Source of the DNA: Austwickia sp039812465
Lineage (GTDB): Bacteria > Actinomycetota > Actinomycetes > Actinomycetales > Dermatophilaceae
Direction of reading: 5' to 3'
NCBI GenBank assembly: GCA_039812465.1
Contig: JBDIAS010000062.1
Span: 1-17,229, forward strand
DNA: 17,229 nucleotides
The number at the start of each line of letters is the position of its first letter. Position 1 is the stretch's first letter. The translations under genes and the position numbers were made by a program. This document shows positions 14,747-17,229 of the stretch, in pieces. Under the pieces are notes generated by a model. That model did not search any database, was not told where the DNA came from, and saw only the letters and a program-made list of their open reading frames with translations.

Positions 14747-16504
14747 ATGTCAAGCACAGCCAGCGAGATCGTCCGAAGCGTCGGCGGGGCCGGAAACATC
14801 GCCGGGCTCACCCACTGCGCCACGCGCCTGCGCTTCCAGCTCAAGGACGCCTCCGGCGTCGACGTGAAGACCGTCGAGGGCGTCAAGGGGGTGATGGGCG
14901 CCGTCCCCCAGGCGGGGGACCGGTTCCAGGTGATCATGGGCGGAGCGGTGCAAAACGTCTACAACGACATCCTGGCGCTGCCCGAGATGTCGACCATGGG
15001 CGCGTCGTCCGATGACGACGTGAAGGCGGCCGCCCGGGCCGGGGGCCCGCGCGGGAGGTTCTCCTGGCTGGACTCGTTCTTCGAGTTCCTCTCGGACAGC
15101 TTCCGGCCCATCCTGGGCGCCCTGCTCGGCGCCTCCCTCTTTATTACGTTCATGTCGCTGATGAGCACCCTGGGCTTCATCGGCAACTGGGCAGACCCGC
15201 GCACCGAGCTCTCGCCGAGCTGGCAGTTCGTCAACCTGTGCTGGCAGACGGTCTTCGTGTTCCTGCCGCTGATGGTGGCCTACAACGCGACCAAGAAGCT
15301 GAACGCGGACCCGTGGGTCGGGTTCGCGGTCATGGCGCTGGTCATGCTGCCCGGGTTCACCCAGAACCTGGCCAGCTTCGCGGAACCGACCACCGTCTTC
15401 GGCAGCGAGGTCCAGATCGTCCAGATCTTCGGCGTGCCCTTGACGATCTTCAACTACAGCTCCCAAGTCTTCCCGCCGCTGCTGATGGCCGCGGTCCTCG
15501 GACCGCTCACCAAGGGGCTGCGCCGGGTGGTCCCCGAGAACGTGCAACTGATCTTCGTGCCGTTCCTGGCGATGCTGATCATGCTGCCGCTGACCGCCTT
15601 CCTGATCGGCCCGATCGGGGTCTATGCGGGAGCCGGCCTGGCAAACGTGCTGCGGACGATCAACGACGTGTCCCCGTTCATCTTCGCCGTGGTCGTCCCG
15701 CTGGCCTACCCGTTCATGGTGCCGCTCGGCCTGCACTGGCCGATCAACGCGATCATGCTGCTCAACATCCAGACTCTCGGCTACGACTTCATCCAGGGCC
15801 CCATGGGCGCGTGGAACTTCGCGTGCTTCGGCGCCACCGCGGGCGTGCTGGTCCTGGCGATGCGGGATCGCGATGTGCAGATGCGACAGACCGCCACCGG
15901 CGCGCTCGCTGCCGGGCTCCTGGGCGGCATCTCCGAGCCGTCCCTGTACGGCATCCACCTGCGGTTCAAGCGCATCTACCCGCGGTTGCTGGCGGGCTGC
16001 CTCGTCGGCGGGCTCATCATCGGGTTCGGGGGCGGCCTGCGGACGAGTGCCTTCGTCTTCAGCTCGCTGCTGACGATCCCGGCCTTCAGCAACATCCCGC
16101 TCTATGTCATCGCCATCACGGCGGCGTTCTGCACCAGCATGGCCCTCGTGGTCTTGCTCGACTACCGCACGCCGGAGCAGAAGGCCGCCGCCCGCGCCGA
16201 CCTGGAGCCCGCGGGTCCAGAACCGGTCGTCATCATCGTCACCGACGAGGAAGCCAACCAGGCGAAGCAGTGGCTGGACGCGCTCGGCGGGCGGGACAAC
16301 GTCGAGTCCGTGGACCTCGTGGCCGAGACCCGGCTGCGCGTACACGTCAAGGACTCGGCGCACGTCGACGTCGGCGCCCTGGAGCGCGCCGGTCTCGCCG
16401 GGGCGGTGCAGGTCGCGCCGAACGTATGGCACCTCGTGGCCGGCTTGGACGCCGCCCAGTACGGGACCGCGATGAACCGGCGGTTCGCGAACGTCTCCGC
16501 CTGA
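14747..16504 (+). CDS. PTS permease EIIB-EIIC with a second, cysteine-less EIIB-like domain
   Basis: This 585-residue membrane protein imports and phosphorylates a sugar. The N-terminal EIIB (1-80) has the phospho-cysteine Cys24 in LTHCATRLRF. EIIC (about 108-470) has many membrane segments and the substrate-site motif GISEPSLYGIHLRFK (394-408), which places it in the glucose/beta-glucoside/sucrose superfamily; the domain order B-C fits the beta-glucoside/sucrose/trehalose group. The exact sugar cannot be read. Residues 504-575 again look like EIIB (ALGGRDNVESVD, TRLRVHVKD, then GALERAGLAGAVQVAPNVWHL), but VAE replaces the Cys-containing segment before TRLR, so it cannot carry phosphate. ATG 14747 follows GAAGGA (14736-14741) at five bases. 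EIIA and the general PTS enzymes come from the fusion gene upstream. No glycosidase or regulator gene is in the window. Confidence 0.93.
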   Translation: MSSTASEIVRSVGGAGNIAGLTHCATRLRFQLKDASGVDVKTVEGVKGVMGAVPQAGDRFQVIMGGAVQNVYNDILALPEMSTMGASSDDDVKAAARAGGPRGRFSWLDSFFEFLSDSFRPILGALLGASLFITFMSLMSTLGFIGNWADPRTELSPSWQFVNLCWQTVFVFLPLMVAYNATKKLNADPWVGFAVMALVMLPGFTQNLASFAEPTTVFGSEVQIVQIFGVPLTIFNYSSQVFPPLLMAAVLGPLTKGLRRVVPENVQLIFVPFLAMLIMLPLTAFLIGPIGVYAGAGLANVLRTINDVSPFIFAVVVPLAYPFMVPLGLHWPINAIMLLNIQTLGYDFIQGPMGAWNFACFGATAGVLVLAMRDRDVQMRQTATGALAAGLLGGISEPSLYGIHLRFKRIYPRLLAGCLVGGLIIGFGGGLRTSAFVFSSLLTIPAFSNIPLYVIAITAAFCTSMALVVLLDYRTPEQKAAARADLEPAGPEPVVIIVTDEEANQAKQWLDALGGRDNVESVDLVAETRLRVHVKDSAHVDVGALERAGLAGAVQVAPNVWHLVAGLDAAQYGTAMNRRFANVSA

Positions 16505-16508
16505 GGCC

Positions 16509-16550
16509 ACCGGTCGCCAACCGTCGCCCACCGGTCTCCGCCGGTCGCGG
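16509..16550. repeat. Degenerate 10-11-bp repeats after the PTS operon
   Basis: Four related units begin at 16509 (ACCGGTCGCC), 16519 (AACCGTCGCC), 16530 (ACCGGTCTCC) and 16540 (GCCGGTCGCG). They start five bases after the permease stop. The similarity is visible but short, and base composition contributes to it. Confidence 0.5.
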
Positions 16551-16567
16551 ACGGGGGCGCTCCGGAC

Positions 16568-16595
16568 GGTGGCTGGGAGCCGCGCACCAGCCGCC
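16568..16595 (+). terminator. Hairpin between PTS operon and gatC
   Basis: GGTGGCTGG (16568-16576) pairs with CCAGCCGCC (16587-16595), nine pairs including one G-T, with a 10-base loop. It ends exactly where the gatC -10 (TAGACT, 16596) begins. It may terminate the PTS transcript; as DNA it also covers the gatC -35 region. No T-run follows. Confidence 0.45.
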
Positions 16596-16609
16596 TAGAC
16601 TGGCCGCCA
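16596..16609 (+). promoter_or_regulatory. -10 motif for leaderless gatC mRNA
   Basis: TAGACT (16596-16601) fits TANNNT and is followed by seven bases and the ATG at 16609. There is no Shine-Dalgarno site. This gives gatCA its own promoter after the PTS operon. Confidence 0.55.
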
Positions 16610-16905
16610 TGTCCACGATCTCCCGCGACCAGGTCGCGCACCTGGCGATGCTCGCCAGGATCGATCTCGGCGAGCACGAACTGGACCGGATGGCCGACGA
16701 GCTGACGGTCATCCTCGACGCGTTCGCCACCGTCGGGGAGCTGAAGGACGAGGACGCGCCGGGCATGAGCCACCCGGTGCCGCTGACCAACGTGCTGCGC
16801 GAGGACTCACCGCGCCAGGGGCTCACCCCGGCCGAAGCGCTCGCGGGCGCCCCCGAATCCGAGGACCAGCGCTTCAGCGTGCCGCGCATCCTCGACGAGG
16901 ACTGA
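16609..16905 (+). CDS. gatC: Asp/Glu-tRNA amidotransferase subunit GatC
   Basis: GatC is the small subunit that clamps GatA to GatB in the enzyme amidating Glu-tRNA(Gln) and Asp-tRNA(Asn). The 98 residues are the usual length. Seen: ISRDQVAHLAMLARIDLGEHE (N-terminal helix), MADELTVILDAFATVGELKDED (29-50) and the extended tail with SHPVPLTNVLREDSPRQGL, ending FSVPRILDED. ATG 16609 gives the expected family start and has a leaderless -10. gatA follows after four bases. Confidence 0.95.
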   Translation: MSTISRDQVAHLAMLARIDLGEHELDRMADELTVILDAFATVGELKDEDAPGMSHPVPLTNVLREDSPRQGLTPAEALAGAPESEDQRFSVPRILDED

Positions 16906-16909
16906 GCCC

Positions 16910-17229
16910 ATGAGCCACACCACGGCGGCCGACGCGGTCCCCGGCGCGGGGGACGACCTGACCCGGCGCTCCGCGGCGAGCCTGGCTGAGTCCCTCGCTC
17001 GCGGCGAGATCTCCTCGCTCGAGGTCACCCGAGCGCACCTGGACCGGATGAGCGCCGTCGACGGCCGTGTCCGCTCCTACCTGCACCGCAACGACGAGCA
17101 GGCCCTGGCCGTCGCCCGGGAGGTCGACGAGGCCCGCGCGGCGGGCGAGCCGCTGCCTCCGCTCGCCGGGGTGCCGGTCGCGGTCAAGGACATCGCCTGC
17201 ACGATCGGGCAGCCGACGACGGCGGGCAG
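16910..17229 (+). CDS. gatA: Asp/Glu-tRNA amidotransferase subunit GatA, 3' end missing
   Basis: GatA is the amidase subunit that releases ammonia from glutamine for tRNA amidation. It runs off the right edge; 106 complete codons are visible. Seen: SAASLAESLARGEISSLEVTRAHLDRM, with the family's xSxxEVTxxxLxRI pattern, and GVPVAVKDI near the end, whose Lys is the first residue of the Ser-Ser-Lys catalytic triad. The two serines lie outside the window. ATG 16910 comes four bases after the gatC stop, so it is coupled to gatC. It has an N-terminal extension of about 16 residues before the conserved region. gatB is not in the window. Confidence 0.93.
   Translation, partial: MSHTTAADAVPGAGDDLTRRSAASLAESLARGEISSLEVTRAHLDRMSAVDGRVRSYLHRNDEQALAVAREVDEARAAGEPLPPLAGVPVAVKDIACTIGQPTTAG

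Noticed and set aside
14750..16531. 593-residue minus-strand frame opposite the PTS permease
   Set aside because: Asp/Arg/His/Gly-rich shadow with no motif; the plus strand shows clear EIIB and EIIC.

Overview
The window is from a very GC-rich actinobacterium. Evidence: third codon positions almost all G or C, frequent GTG starts, -10 motifs of the TANNNT type directly in front of start codons, and the gene order. The long extra loop in the LigA helix-hairpin-helix region looks like the Micrococcales/Propionibacteriales kind, but I cannot fix the genus.

Layout: (1) 3-506, the 3' end of an unrecognised membrane protein. (2) 703-2464, etfB-etfA, an electron transfer flavoprotein pair with Shine-Dalgarno sites. 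(3) 2465-2903, a 439-base gap holding a strong GC hairpin, a 35-bp direct repeat, a second hairpin and a third just before the next gene. (4) 2904-5272, cysteine desulfurase and mnmA, overlapping by ATGA: the sulfur donor and the tRNA 2-thiouridylase. (5) 5339-6607, an APC-family amino acid permease cut by one in-frame TAG, followed by a small MetE-like protein (6604-7635). (6) 7631-7705, five tandem 15-bp repeats in which the convergent MetE-like gene and asnB (9536-7707, minus strand) both stop. (7) 9537-9702, the divergent asnB/ligA spacer with a 22-bp repeat, then ligA (9703-12039). (8) 12139-16504, a two-gene sugar phosphotransferase system: an EIIA-HPr-EI fusion and an EIIB-EIIC permease ending in a second, cysteine-less EIIB-like domain. 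(9) 16609-17229, gatC and the start of gatA, for Glu-tRNA(Gln)/Asp-tRNA(Asn) amidation.

From memory, the order etfB-etfA-iscS-mnmA-(MetE-like)-ligA-gatC-gatA resembles the Rv3029c-Rv3011c region of Mycobacterium tuberculosis. On that backbone asnB and the PTS pair look like insertions; the permease may be an older member. asnB (asparagine from aspartate) and gatCA (amidation of mischarged tRNA) both bear on amide amino acid supply, but nothing shows shared control.

Two translation modes alternate. etfB, etfA and both PTS genes have Shine-Dalgarno sites. The desulfurase, permease, MetE-like gene, asnB, ligA and gatC instead have a -10-like hexamer ending 6-7 bases before the start codon, as expected for leaderless mRNAs. 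The most notable features are the permease amber codon, the cysteine-less second EIIB domain, the repeat array that supplies both convergent stop codons, and the self-contained PTS. I saw no rRNA, tRNA, CRISPR, insertion sequence or origin.
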